The translations under genes and the position numbers were made by a program. The notes beneath the pieces are model-generated. The model saw nothing but the letters and a program-made list of their open reading frames with translations, searched no databases and was not told where the DNA came from. Positions 25,371 to 39,100 of a stretch of 64,000 nt of DNA are shown piece by piece. Source of the DNA: Eremophila alpestris peregrina (lineage: Eukaryota > Chordata > Aves > Passeriformes > Alaudidae); assembly GCA_009792885.1 (NCBI GenBank), contig WMCF01000014.1:16796447-16860446 (forward strand), written 5' to 3'. Every line of letters starts with the position of its first letter. Positions within the stretch are counted from its first letter, which is position 1.

Positions 25371-25523
25371 ATAGGCTCAAAGGATCATTAAGGTTGGAAG
25401 AGATCTCTGGAAGTGACCTGGTCCGCCCCTCCCTGCTCAAGTAGGGCCACCAGGGAATGGTTGTGTGGGACTGTGTCCAGATGGCTTTTGCGTATCTCCA
25501 AGGATGGAGACTCCAAAACCAAA
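25371..25523 (-). mobile_element. CR1 LINE 3' fragment
   Basis: Read on the - strand this is the 3' terminal part of a CR1 element. On + it starts with the typical sequence around GGTTGGAAGAGA, followed by a diverged copy of the C-terminal coding end and a GGATGGAGACTCC block. It is short, mutated and without a usable reading frame. Confidence 0.75.
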
Positions 25524-28419
25524 TGGCTAAATATGCTCTAGTTAGAAAAAGATACCGAGGTCCACAGGACGTACTAAAAAACTTCTCTTCTAAAGGCCTT
25601 GAACCTATTTTGCATGCTTGCAGATGAAGCCATTACTGATACTGACCACAGAAATCTTGTCCTTGGAATACTCTGATTTACTTTTTCGACCTTATTTTTG
25701 GATCTCTCAGAAAAAGAGAAAAAAATGTGGGAGTTGGGAAAGAAAAAGGAGTTCTTTCTAATGACAAAGCAAGCATATATTTCTGGTAAAAATTAATAGA
25801 ATTGAAGGATTTCTAAAGGCACAGCAGGACCACAGAGAAAACAGCTACATATATAAACATTTCATTTTGTATACAAATACGCTTTGGCACTCAGGAAAAT
25901 TTTTCAGTACCTTTCATAATTTAAATAAAATTTCTATTGCTAATATGTGAAATCTCTGTGGAGATATCCTTGCTTACAGTTTTAGAGTGATTAGGGATAC
26001 ACAAAGATTATTTCCCAAATAGTTTGAAAAACCACTACTTAAATTTAGGGCTCAGTTCAATAAGGAGTTATGCTGTGTAGGGTTTCTATGGAATTTAAAA
26101 AAAGTTCAGACTGTACTAAAAATTAATAAATTCCATGGTTTTGGTATTCAGTGAAGCCTCCTTCCCTCATGCACAAATAGCTAACACGATGCCCTGAAAT
26201 CCAGGCATGTCAAAAAGGTGGAAAAGGATGTTCTGGGCTTCAAAAACTATAGCATAGCAGATTTATTGAAAAAGGGAACTTTCTCAAGAGTTTTTAAGAT
26301 AATAGAGCTGCCTGCACTGCAGACAGCTTTAATTTGTATTCTGGCCAATAAAATGAATTTATGCAGCTATTTTTCACACTTTTTAAAGCAAACAGTTACA
26401 ACGTTCATCTGGGCAACATATGGTACCCAGGTACTATCTAGAGACAAAACATGCTCAAGAAGAAATAAGCCAGTTTTGTAATACATATTTTAACCTTTTA
26501 TAACACCTTGCCATGCAAATATTTGAGGGGTAAATAAGGTTATAAATTTTTTTCTGAGGCTTCTTAATATTAACTCGGACCACCTTAGTTTCTTGAAGAG
26601 CTTATTAAAAACTAGAAATAGCTGAAGAATTTCACCTAATAAAATACTGAAGCTGAAGACAGTGAAAGCACCAAGACATAAGGGATATTTCTAATGCATT
26701 GCTTTCATTTCAAACCCAAAGTTCTTCACTCACTGCAGCTCTTAGCAGGAATAATTTCTAACCTGTACCGGGAGGTAACTCTTCTTCCTCTGAACTGATA
26801 CTGACCCATACATTTACTTTGTGCTGCCCACATTCTGCTGCTCAGGTGTAGACCACAAACACATACATTTGTTTGAATTGGAGCCCTTAGCCACAACAAA
26901 AATCTTTGTATGACAAGTACTTTTGTCTCTTGAATTGGACCTTCGTCTTCACAGAAATAGGAATACTGAAAAAAAAAAAAAAAAGGAAAAAGCCACCACT
27001 GATTGTTTCATCTAAAAAAAGTTATCTTTTTGGAGATAGATAATAATGTTATTTTGCATTTCATATCAGTGTCAACTGACAGGGACATCAGATTGACAAT
27101 GGCAAGTATCCAATACTAGTGCAAGCAACTGTGCTTATAAAAAATACTTAAAAGGCAACTTCTGAAAAGGACAAAATTTAAAGTTACAGGTGAGACTTTA
27201 TTTTTGGGGCTATTTTTAAACACAATTTCTGTTTTAAAGACATCTGCTGGAAGCAAAAAACCAAAACTGATTTACATACAGATCATTTTTTCCCTTATGA
27301 CTGTATGTTTTCTCTATTACAAAACTAAAGACTGTTAGTACTAATAAAGGAGCTGAATGCCATTTCTTAAATATTCATGTGACAGATTGCATGCTTAAAT
27401 CAGGTTTAGCTCCTGGAGATGTAGTTTGTTTGGGGTTTTTCCTAAAATATATGACTTAAGGACCTCTACTAGACAGCTTCTTCTATATTTATTTGTTTTT
27501 AATAGGAGGAAAAACATAAAATGAAATACTTGACAAAATATCCAAATCATAAAGCCCGTCACAGGCTGTTAAAACATCTTACATAGTTGCAAAATGTGCC
27601 TTGCAGAGCAGCTATCACTTTCGACAAGAAACTGGTTTTTGTCTTCTGAAGGCTCACCAGATAGTTATTAAAAAAAAAATAGAGGCAAAATAGTAACTCA
27701 CTTCAATGAATCCAACCCTTATTTTCTTAACTATGATTATATGCCCAAATATTGGTGTATGTACAACTTTCTTCTCTCCATAAAATTATTTGAAAAGAAC
27801 TGGTTTACTCTAGAAAAAAAAAACAAAAACAAACCAGCATTTATTATTTTGCCAACAAATATTTGCAGGCATTAGATCTGCTTTAGCAATAAAAATATTG
27901 CAATAAACCTTCACCTCACAAAGCTTTCTGTAACCATGTGTTGGAAATCTCCATTAGCCTGAAGTCAGCATCAATTCATGCACAATTTTTTTCTTACCAT
28001 GAGAGTATAAAAGTTCAGTTTTAATGATGATATGAACTCATTTCATTAGACAGAAATTGGAAAGATGTGGAGAACACTCATAGTGTTGTTCAGCTAATAC
28101 ATTTCAGGGTAAGGCATTAAATAGCTGAGTTATGATGATAGGCTACCCTGATCCTGGCAAGCTGCATATTCAAATCCTTCCATGTCAGAGTTTCTAAACA
28201 TTTGCCATTGCTGGCAGGAACAAGAATGGTTCTCATTCATGCAGTGGGATAGGAATGAGCTCCTTAGCACCACAGTCTCTCCTCCATCAACACAACCCCT
28301 ACCCCCAGTGGCTGAAAGCCCACTGTCCTTAGTCTTCATGGAGTTCCCAACCCAACAAGAAATTAGTGTTGATAGCTTCTTTTATCTACAGTGACATCAA
28401 ACATTTATAGTGAGACATA

Positions 28420-28485
28420 TAAGAATATATATTTATATAAATATATAAAATATTTATATAAAATATATAAATAAACACATATACA
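28420..28485. repeat. AT-rich low-complexity tract
   Basis: About 65 bp of TATAAATA and ATATTT words without a strict unit. Confidence 0.8.
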
Positions 28486-29454
28486 AAATATGGCATTATT
28501 TTCCAGAGAGATGATACGTTTCACAGGCCACCTTTCCTTATCCAGGTTTCATTGTCATACAGAATTTTTCACTAAGTACAATAAAAAATCAGCCTCAAAA
28601 AAAAGTTGCCAAAGCCTTCCTCACATACCACAACAAAACCAAATCACTTCTGTTCCAATTAGAAAGACATATAACAACATGGCAGACAGTGAATTTAACT
28701 ATTTCAACCCAATGGTTCTCCTTCTATGCTTAGATGCAGGTAAATGATTTCTACCATAGTCAAAGCAAGCAACAATCGTGTGTCACACAAATAAAATGTG
28801 TGGGTCTCAACACCCAGGGTCCACAATTCCCCCATCTTGTCAACATTGTTTCCAACAGAAGTTCCTCATACAGAGTAAGTGCTTTGGTAAAATGTACCAA
28901 GACAACACAGAATAGATACACCTTTTCAAAATAAATAAGCAACTACAAAGAGTAGTACTGTAACGGCAATTTTTTGTCCATGAATAATCTGTATTAGTGT
29001 GAGCAGTAAATGGAGGAAATGTAAGCCCTGTTGCACAAACTGAAGCAATGTACAGACAGAAGAAAGCTTTACAATAGCTTCAGTGCGACTGTTATCCTTT
29101 CCAGTGGCATAATTCAGTGATGGGTACATTAGAATTATCAATAAAATAATTTAAAAAATATTATCATATCGTATTTGTAGTTATATCAAATAATAAAAAT
29201 TCAATCCCTTCTGGAAACACTTCCTTTGCTCCAAAAATTAATTTCTCTTACCTGGCACAGGTCATGTGTGTATGCATACAGATTTATACATACTTGTAAA
29301 TCATTCCATAACCTTACTTTCTCATTGCATACAGACGTATACACTGGAATTACTGTGTAATATTTGGTATTCGCACGTTACATTTAAATAAAGTCTATTA
29401 AAAAACAATTATATTAAATATAGACTAACAGAATATTCATAATATATTCAACAG

Positions 29455-30001
29455 AAAAAAATAGCCATGTCTTTATTTTAGAAATACATTTCTTTAAAAA
29501 GTTCTTTGAGATTTTTATAAAACTTTTTACCCGTGGAGACAAGTTTCCCATCAGACCTGTAAAAAAAGCTTTACCTTTAAATTCTTGTGGGTCTTTTGCT
29601 TTTGTTTTTCTTTTTAATACTTTTACAAGCTTAATGTCTATAAATTCTTTAAAATAAAAAATTCAGTAACTTTTGGTATCAAATTGGTCACAGGCCATTC
29701 TTTAAAAAGTCAGTGGAAACTCCCTGATTCCATGAAGTGCCTTTTGTTTTTCTCTCCCTAGGTATCAATAGTGCAGGTTTACATGGGAATTCAGAGCTCC
29801 CTACACATCCCATAGGAAGCTCGGTGTGTGGCAGGGTCCAGCTGCAGCAGCATCCATAGAGGCTGCACCACCCCATCTGCTGCAGGAGGCAGAGTTTGTC
29901 ACTCCACACAGTGCAGGCCCATAGCGTTTGCAAAGTCCCTCCAAGGTCTCTGTGAGGTCCAGTGGCCATGCACAGATGCCAGAAGAGCTGGCACCCAGCC
30001 C
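29455..30001 (-). other. IGFBP3: Likely IGFBP3 3' untranslated region
   Basis: Inferred from the stop at 30002-30004 and the first downstream AATAAA on the - strand. Human IGFBP3 has its 3' UTR split by an intron and much longer, so the bird transcript may use a further non-coding exon that I cannot identify. Confidence 0.4.
29472..29477 (-). terminator. Candidate poly(A) signal of IGFBP3 (AATAAA)
   Basis: First canonical hexamer on the - strand after the IGFBP3 stop, about 525 nt downstream, followed by a T-rich stretch (read on -) near 29440-29465. An ATTAAA at 29613-29618 is an alternative. Confidence 0.45.
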
Positions 30002-30127
30002 TCATTTGCTTTCCAAGTTATAGCAGTGGACATCTCCTTTTCCCTTCCCATCATAGCCAGGAAGCGGCTGTCCATATTTATCCACGCACCAGCAATAACC
30101 TCTTTTTCGGCCTTTGGATGGGCGACA
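30002..30127 (-). CDS. IGFBP3: IGFBP3 exon 4 (coding part): C-terminal domain end
   Basis: 126 nt including TGA, residues 245-285. It starts CRPSKGRKRG, carries the CWCV core and ends HCYNLESK, where human ends HCYSMQSK. The segment after PLPGY is DGKGKGD, where human has TTKGKED. Acceptor GTTTCAG, phase 0. Confidence 0.96.
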   Translation of the reverse strand, partial: CRPSKGRKRGYCWCVDKYGQPLPGYDGKGKGDVHCYNLESK

Positions 30128-33100
30128 CTGAAACACAGTAAAAGACCCAGTTAGCATGAATTTTGTTTGATCCACTTATAGTATTAGCAGGGATTCCTGC
30201 TCCTTGATAGCTGCACTTCAATATCCTGACCATATCTGACAGAATGAAACAGAGTATTTGTTACCACTACAAAATATTTAAATAAAAACTTACCTTCTCT
30301 CCCCATCAATCCCTCTGGGTCTAACTACTCTATAATAAAACTACACTGAAAGCTACCAGAAAATAGGCTTATGAAGTGCTCCCTATCATATTTGGCAGCA
30401 CAGCTGCCCCCTTTGAGTACCATACAACAGTATGGCAAGTGATTGAGACCCATCTTTTTGAAAAAAAAATTTAGCAGGTATGTTCTACACTGAAGCACAG
30501 ATCTGGCAAAGACAACCATTGCAGCAAGAAACACACTTGGTGGTTTGCATCTGTTTACTGGAGGAAACAGATCCTTCTGTAGTGTAGCTATTGCAAAAGC
30601 TGCTAAGTGGACCAGAACTTTACATGTATATTTTCCTATTAAAAAGTTTGTGTATCTACTAGTCGTTAACATGTTGGCTTTAAGTTAACTGCTCGAATTT
30701 GCCAACAATGCTGACCAACCTGAAACTATAACAGGCAATAACACTGAACCTCTTTAGAAGCAATAATGCAGTAAATATGCATATTTAAGTCTACTACTAA
30801 GTAAGCAATGCTCTTCCCAAGGAACCAAGAAACTAGACTAAAGGAGATAACGTGATGCAGGCTGCATTCAGTATGCAACCCTGGATACAGTTACGTTAAC
30901 ATGAACCTCTGTGACCCTGCAAGGGTTTTACCCTTCGTAAGACATATCCAGAATCTCACTATGTTTGCAATGGGTCAGCCTCACTTGTCAAATGCAGCCT
31001 CCCTGTCAGCTCATGTTTTGAGATTTGGTGATACAGGATTTGCTTCAAATGCAAAGAAAGGTGGCTGTTTACTCAGGACATACGGACAAAAGAGGCAGTG
31101 ACACAAGTACACTGTTTCTTGTGGTTTCGTCTCCTGCATTGCCAATATGAAAGAAGAATAGCTAGACTGGTGCTACTTATGTCCCTCAACACTATCAAGT
31201 CTATCATTTAAGCAGAACAATGGTTGCTTCTGAGATTACATTCAGAGTAATTCAAGTTTTCAGAGGTTCAGGCTGGTACAATCCGGTAAACTTCACAACT
31301 ATCCCTTTACTTCTTGTTCTCCAGAGTCTCATAGGCATGGCCCAATGTCTCAGAAGGCTAAGGCAGTGGCTCACATAAGTGCCTTTTCCATGTGCAGATA
31401 CACAAGAAAACATGAAGCAAGTTTTGGGCTTCACATGCTGCTTTAAGTGACTGATCCTATCCATATCTAGTTTAGTATCTCAGGTGATGGTGCTATCTTG
31501 GACAGAACAGGGAAAACAGATCACTTTGGGACAGTCTGCACCAGCACACTGGCCCATGAGCCAACTGATTTGTGGCAGCATAGAGTACGGTAAACAGTCT
31601 TCACTTAGACCTTGTGAAAGAGAGATGGAAGCAGGTCACACATTAGGTATAAATTTTTTAAACAAGTCAACATCTTGTTTATTTTATTTTACCATAAATT
31701 AAGTAATGTTATTCAGCATAACTGCAAATTAATCCACCCTTCTGATATATTATTGAGTAAAAAGCCCAAATCAGAAATAATGTGAGGTCTTCTACAAATC
31801 TGCACTGCTTCTGCATTATCCCTATGCAAATGGACAGCAGCAGGATGACAAGATACAGCTTAACATACATATCAGCTTAGTTTTAGAAGAGGGTAAAGAA
31901 GTTCAAACCTGCTGAGAGAACAGCTACATTAATAATTCACTGAACTAAATTATTACCTGCAGTTTAGTTCTTATCTATTACTAAATGTTTAAACATAAAT
32001 CCTACAATTTATATTCATTGTCTCAAAAGCCTGACTAGAATTTGCATGTATTCTCCAGGATTTCCATGGACGACTGTTCAATGTCCACTGATGTCAGGGG
32101 AAATTTTTCTTCAATGTTGGTGGTGAATGGACTGGACTATAGCTTAAGTATTATTAACATTTGATGACTTAAATTATTCATGCTCAAAACAGAGTAATTA
32201 ATAAACAACAGCCTTTGCACAGTTTAATTTTACAAAAAGGAGACTGAGCCAGCACTTCTGGAGTTGTTTTCCCAACAAAGTAGGCACAGATGGTGCCCAA
32301 AAAGCATAGGGCTTCTGGCTGCCAGCCTGGTGCTCTGGCAATGAAACTACATTTCTGCTAATAATAGTAACATAGCCTCTCCTTTTGAAAGTACTATATG
32401 AAGTATGTTACACAACTCTCATTGATTCATAGGCTTCCATCACTTTCAAAATAAATGATCAATTAAAGTTCGCATGTCATTGGAGGCTTTGATTGCTTTT
32501 AACAGCTGCATAATCAATTTTCAGAATTAATTACTACATGAAGTTAATCTGCAGAAACACCTTTCCTACTACTATTTTTTTTACTTCTTCTAGACAATCC
32601 ATTTGAAAAACAAAATCCTTAGATCATTCAACAGCTGAAATAACACTCTATGAGAAAACAATTTATCTTTTCCAAGTGATTTTTTTGTACCCACTCAGCC
32701 ATGCTGTCAATAGTAAAGCACTACTGATTAAAAAGAAATGTTTTTATCCTGAAACAGCCAACACTCCCTAGAGAAGTGGTACACAGGTCATATTTAAAAA
32801 CATATATACCTAAACATTTGCTCTTATGAATTTTGTATTCCACATACATTTCTAGGCTCTGTCCAGCTATTCATGAAGTATGACTTAATAAGTTTAAAAT
32901 GTCAGAAAACTGCCCAAGCAGTGAAGACAGTAATTACTTCTGATAGAAACACCAGCAGACATCTTCCATACCACCTGCCCGTCTCCCTTCCCCAAAGAAA
33001 TGCTCCAGAGGCATTTATGGGGCACAGCAAAGCATATGGTATCCCACTGAATTCCTGGTCAGTCCAGAGGGCTCCATGGAGCTACAACCACGGTCTTCAG

Positions 33101-36100
33101 GAATAGATTGCAGACAACATTGACATATACTTCAGGCCATTTCGGCTCCTGGCAAGTGCAGCTCTGTTTTCAGTGGAACAATGCCAATTCCCCTTTAGGT
33201 GAGTATCTGGCTCCAGTATACAAACATGGGACAATTCTAGTAATTGCCCCAAATAATAATTCTAATTTCATCAAAACTGTTTTTTCCCCATGTTTGAGAT
33301 AAGAATGTGCCTGTATCAACTAATTATGCATAAATATACCTATATCACAGAATCACAGTATTACTAGGTTGGAAGAGACGTTCAAGATCATCCAGTCCAA
33401 CCCACCCCTAACACCTCAACTAAACCATGGCACCAAGTGCCACATCCAGTCTTTCTTCAAACACATGCAGGGATGGTGACTCTACCACCTCCTCAGGTGG
33501 ACAATTCCAGTCCTTTATTACCCTTTCTGTAAAAAAATTTTTCCTAATATGCAACCTGTATTTCCCTTGGTGCAGCTTAAGATTGTGTCCTCTTGTTCTG
33601 TCAGTTGCTGCCTGGAAAAAGAGACCAACCCCCACCTGACTACAGCCACCTTTCAGAAAGTTGTAGAGAGTGATAAGGTCACCTCTGAGTCTCCTTTTCT
33701 CCAGGCTAAACAACCACAGCTCCCTCAGTCATTCTGCATAGGGCTTGTGTTCCAAGCCCCTCACCAGCTGGATGATGCACTGTTCACCACCACTCTCTGG
33801 GCCTGGCCATCCAGTCAGTTTTTTATACATATATATATGTGTGTATATATATATTTATATATATATATATATATATATATGCCAGCACAGTTGAATAGAA
33901 AAACCTTACATGTGTGATTAAGACAAAGAATTACAAATTTTAATACATCTGATTTTAAAGTTTATATATTAACAAAAGGTGTGAAATATTATTCATGTTA
34001 TACCCTGACATATAAATTTATGTTCTTAGAAGTGTTTCACATATGCAAATTATTCTCCATGGTTGTTCCTGAAAAGTAAACTTCTAGATATCCACAAATG
34101 TAATGAAAAATAAGTGTTTTCAAGCTGACTGTAAGACCAGATGACCAGGAAGGCACAGTATGTGACTGCCTCCTGAGTGAGTCTTAATGGTGCCAGTGTG
34201 ATCATAATTTATCAGATTCCTACCATCTCAAACCTACTACATTCTCATCCTAGACAGTGGTTTTGGCAACTGTTTCTAGAATTCAAAATGCCTAGCTTGC
34301 ATTCATTTTTTAGCAGATTTACTGTCTACCTCCTAACCTATTATTTTGAATTTTGCGACAATAGAATATCATTCAATTACAGATTGAACATGGCTAATAA
34401 TGGCATGAAGAGAATTAATGAAACAGCATGGCATTCTGTTAATGAGATTAGACAGTCGCTCTCAGTACCTAAAATATCAGACCTACATGTTGATGCTTCA
34501 GAAAGAAAACCAAACAAACACAATTGTCACAATTCCTTGTGGACAGTTAATTTGATCTGGGCAGGATACAATTCCCAAACTGATCTGGACAGGATTCAAT
34601 TCTCAAACTGATGTTTTTTTTCCTAGGAGTTAATTCTAATTAATGAGGGCAACTATTGGTTTTGGTTTGTATTTTGTTGGTGAGAGAAGCAGGCTGCCTC
34701 TCTAAGTCCCATCTCTGAGGGCTTGTTCCCAGGTGTGATCAAGGTTCATTGACAGAATCAGCAACCCAAGTGAATTTCATGTAGAATGTTTACTCATGTG
34801 GGCTCCATTTGTGGGCATCTCCTGCAAGACCCTGAGTAATCACAAACTCCCATTGAAAGTATGAAAGTGTCCCTTCATTCTCTATATATGCTGAGCAGAT
34901 GGGCTATTGCACATAGTGCAGGAACCTTTCCTAAAGAAGTTTTAAAAGTTTCCAGGCAGCACAGACAATACACAGAGGACAAAAGATTTGATTTGTACCA
35001 ACATCTATTCTCATAAATCAGTTCCTAGGAACAAATGCTAGGTAAGATTATTATCTGTCTTTCCTATTTTTTTTTCTTTGTATTTCCTTTTTTTTGCCTT
35101 GGTGATAGAACTATGACTGTACTTTAAAGTACAGGCCTCCTTTCAAGTAAGCCACTTTAATACATGCTTACAGTGAATCTGATTCACTACACACAATGAC
35201 AGAGATTACTTGCAAACCATCACATTTTTGCAGACAAAGCAAAAACCTCAGAGTCTGAAGGAAGATGAAAGGAAGATATACTGAACTAAGTAAATGTCTG
35301 CAGTCTTCTATAATACACAGAGAAGGAAAAGGGCTACAGCACACTTGAGTGCCTTAAACACAGTCAAATGATGTGCTGTTCTAGAGCAGCTAAGAAAATA
35401 CTTTCATGACACAGGCACAAAACACAGTCCTAGTCTCACTCTGCATAGCAGTCCAATGCATTTTCTGAAAACAAGCAGATTGAGACCTGAGCATTTCTCT
35501 CTGCTAGTTTACATGCAGCACATTGCTGACACAGGCTTCTCAAAGCTCCAGGCAACAAAAAGAAGCTTCCCTTGCTTGGGAGTTGCCACCACCTGCTCAG
35601 GAAAAACTGTGAAGCATAGAAAGGCTCTGCAGCATATACCAAAGGTCAAACAGCACTGTCAATGCTGGAGTGATGGCAGAAAGGAAGGATGGAAATCTCA
35701 CCCCTGTTATAAATGCCCACCTGACACTGAGAGCTTATTGCACAGTTCCAGGGAATACTAGAAAGGGAAAGACTGTTTCTAAAAAAGCTGAAAGCCAAAA
35801 AATTGAGAGATACCATTCCTAAAATAAGGTTGCCTGGTGAGAGCTTGACCTCCCACTTCCAACCAATGAACTGCACTAGCTAGTAACAGAGAGTCCACCA
35901 CTCCTTTGGTTATCAGAGATAGAGAGGCTGATTTGTGTATACCCAAAGGGAAAGGCATGATGATCTACAAACAAAATCTGTCCTTGAGAAGTCTTAAAGA
36001 AACCTCTGAATTCAGGAAATGTGGGAATTTTACCAAGAAATATATATTTGGAGGCAGACCACTAACTAAACACTGAAATTAGATGGTATGTCCACACTCA

Positions 36101-39100
36101 ACAAAGAACCTGACACATCTTGCACTTCCCCAAGTTCTGAACAAGTTTCCATGGCAGCACTGAATGGAGAATACCGCTCTACCTCAATTCAACACAACTA
36201 CAGCATAAATACCCCCAGTTTTGGTCAGCATTTGTCAAGAGAGGTCACAACCCCAGAACCAGAAAGGGCTGAGAAGCCATCGTTGCTGCAGAGTAGCTAC
36301 TAGAAGTATCATTTTCACGATAGCATGACTTGGATTTTGGAAGCAATCTGTGTAGCACATCAAGGACAAATACATACCTTTCTCAAGTTGCTTTATGTAA
36401 TATGATCCAGTGTAGCTCTTCTAGGAACTCTCAAGCAGCTATTTACAATTCAAAACATTGATCTATTGCAGTCATATGGTGACTGCAACATTAGCTCAGT
36501 GGGTTATTGTAGAGGCACTGCTTTTTTTAAACCAGAGGGCATTAGTATCTAGGACACCAGTCAACCCATGTGTGATTAGGTATGAAGTTTCTCAAATGAA
36601 TCTGTTGTCATGATCAACAGAAAATAAAAATACTATCACCACTTCACAAGGTTCAGCATTTTTGGATCAGGTCCTAAAACTGGAAATTAACTGGCTCTTC
36701 TGCACAATGATATGTAATGCACCTTGCTGGCAAGATCCTTCAACAAAGATGCAAAAAAAGTGAAATGCATTCATTGAAATGATCAAAACTCCGTACTTAC
36801 TTGCTTTTTCTTGTAGAATCCCTTCTTGTCACAATTTGGAATATGAAAGCCCCTGGGACTCAAAACATTCAGGATCTTTAAGTGGTTTAAAGTGTCTTCC
36901 ATTTCTCTACGACATGGACCCTGTTAACAAGCACGTTTTAGAAAACAGATTAAATTTGACTCCCAAATTCCATCTTTCACTCAAGAGTTAATAAATCTTT
37001 AAAGGGCAAACAAATCCATTAAAACAAAGAGATGGCTGAATATGTCAAAAGCAGACCATTCACAAAAAAAAAATCTGACTTTCTGCTCTATTCAAGATAA
37101 ACTGATTTCTAAAGATTGAAGGTCCTATGCTATGCTGAGGGACATACTGGCATTTCCACTTGAAATCAAAGTCACATATACCTTTGGGAAGGCTTAGGCA
37201 GTATGTAAATCAGTCACATATAACGTAAGTTTGGAAAAGCTGGCCTTGCACCAAGTGGGAAAAGAAGAAAGTAGGCAACTGGAAATTCACGACAAGAGAG
37301 GCCATCCCCAATCACATTTTTTTGTGATTCTGGTGGATTTGAAAGCTTAAATGAAATAGATTAAATTGAAAATAAGTGGTTTGGACAAGAATTCCCAATT
37401 TCAACTGAATCAAATAAACACAGTCATACAGAGGACCAGTTGCACACAACAGTTTCATTAAATAAGTACATAATTTTTTTCTCACTTTCTTCACCTGCAA
37501 AAGGCTGAGAACAAGGTAATGAGGATTAGCTCTAGGACAATGAATCAAAAAAAGCTTCCAGAAGCACTTCTAAGAGCATGTCTCAAACACCAACCAATTA
37601 TATCCCATGGCAGCCCTTCAGGGTAGGGAGTAAACTATTATGAGTGCGACTTAGCAGTCAGAAGATCAAGAGCAGAGGACTTCACATTTTGCTAGAGGCC
37701 AAGAAGGCAGTCAGTGTCAGCAGTGGGATCAGGATTCAAGAGTCACAGCCTACAAACGCTGTACTTAGCTACACTCCTATCTGGGTATATCACTGACCTG
37801 CACTACAGCCCACTTCTTCAGAAGAAACACAAAAAAATTTCTTTGCATTGTTTCATGGTTTAAAAATATTTAAGTTGCTGCATTGACACAAAGACTCATT
37901 TGGTTTTTAATTAGTGAAGTAATGACATTTATACTTTCAAGTGATAATATTAAATAGTTTGCTTGTGTAAAGGACCTTTAATTTGAGTGTCTGAAAGCAT
38001 AAAATCTCCATAGTACTATTGGAGATTAAAATGGAGTTTTTTGGTCAGTAAAGGCCTTCCTTGTTGCCTTCACATTTTCTTTCTGTAGTGAACTCACAAC
38101 TTCTAAACATGGGCTTTAAACGGCTTCTCTTACTGCTCAAATGCACTGACTCCAAGTGACAAACATTCAGAGATTTGGTCCCAAATTAGCTCTACAAAAA
38201 GATCAACAGCTTTTCAAAAAATTTTATTTTGAAGCAAGCTTTCAAAGTCAGCCAGACCAGTATCAAAAGCTAACATGCAGACACAGCTAGAAGAGTATTT
38301 GCTGACAAAGGCACCTGTCCCAGATGGACTTCAGGGACTTCTTAAAGACATCAGCAGCCTTGGTAAACTGGTATATCTTTGCTCATGGACCCAACTATAA
38401 CTACTCATAGTTACGAATCTATTTCCTGAGAGCAATCAACCTTCATCCTTTTAGTGATGGCACTTTTACTTCACATTTTTGGGAGGAGGACACACTGGAA
38501 GGCAGATACTGAAGTGATCTAACTAGATAGCTGGACATCAGTGACAAAACTAAAAATGAAGCTTCTCTTGGAAGCCATGCTCTCTTCAGGCAGAGGTTTT
38601 CACCTCATACAAGTTTCAAAACCTTCTTTTGAAGATGAGAAGCCATGTGTGTTTTTAACATGCCAAAGTATATCCAGATGCATTTTTCAAGCCATCTGGC
38701 CTGAGGCACAGGTTATCAGCTGGATGTCCAGGAAGAGAATTATTCTTGCCTTCAGATTAACCACACTCTGACCACCCTGCAAATTCACCAGGCACAGTCA
38801 ATAGGAAGCAACGACAGCTCATGTGACCACGAGACTTTGCATTTAGGCAATAGCACCAAACAGCAGCCCCAAGTGGAGGTGTTGCTTAGCATGATGTACA
38901 GGGACTGACTAGTCAAGATCCTAATCCTCAGCTCAGCCTAAGTTTATCTCCCTTGATTTGCACTGGGCAGTGTATGAATACAGTACCACTAGACTCAATG
39001 TGAAACATCTTTTTTCCATTATTGCAACTCAATTACACTGTTTGCAACCAAGTTTTATGATGACACTATTAAACCTGTCCCAAGTCCGCTCACACAAATA

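Larger units (their letters stand above)
19806..29454. other. Convergent intergenic interval between IGFBP1 and IGFBP3
   Basis: About 9.6 kb between the 3' ends of the two genes. It is AT-rich and holds a CCTCT satellite with an assembly gap, a CR1 fragment and an AT-rich low-complexity block. Open frames are short and inconsistent; none resembles a known protein. No RNA gene was recognised. Confidence 0.6.
30128..36800 (-). other. IGFBP3 intron 3
   Basis: Phase-0 intron of 6,673 bp with donor GTAAGT and acceptor AG. It holds a CR1 3' end in sense orientation, an (AT)n microsatellite and a 28-bp tandem duplication. A 144-codon antisense frame (34177-34611) lacks any recognisable domain and runs into the duplication. 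Confidence 0.9.

Noticed and set aside
34177..34611. 144-codon frame on + in IGFBP3 intron 3
   Set aside because: Antisense to the gene, without a recognisable domain, and its end is formed by a tandem duplication.
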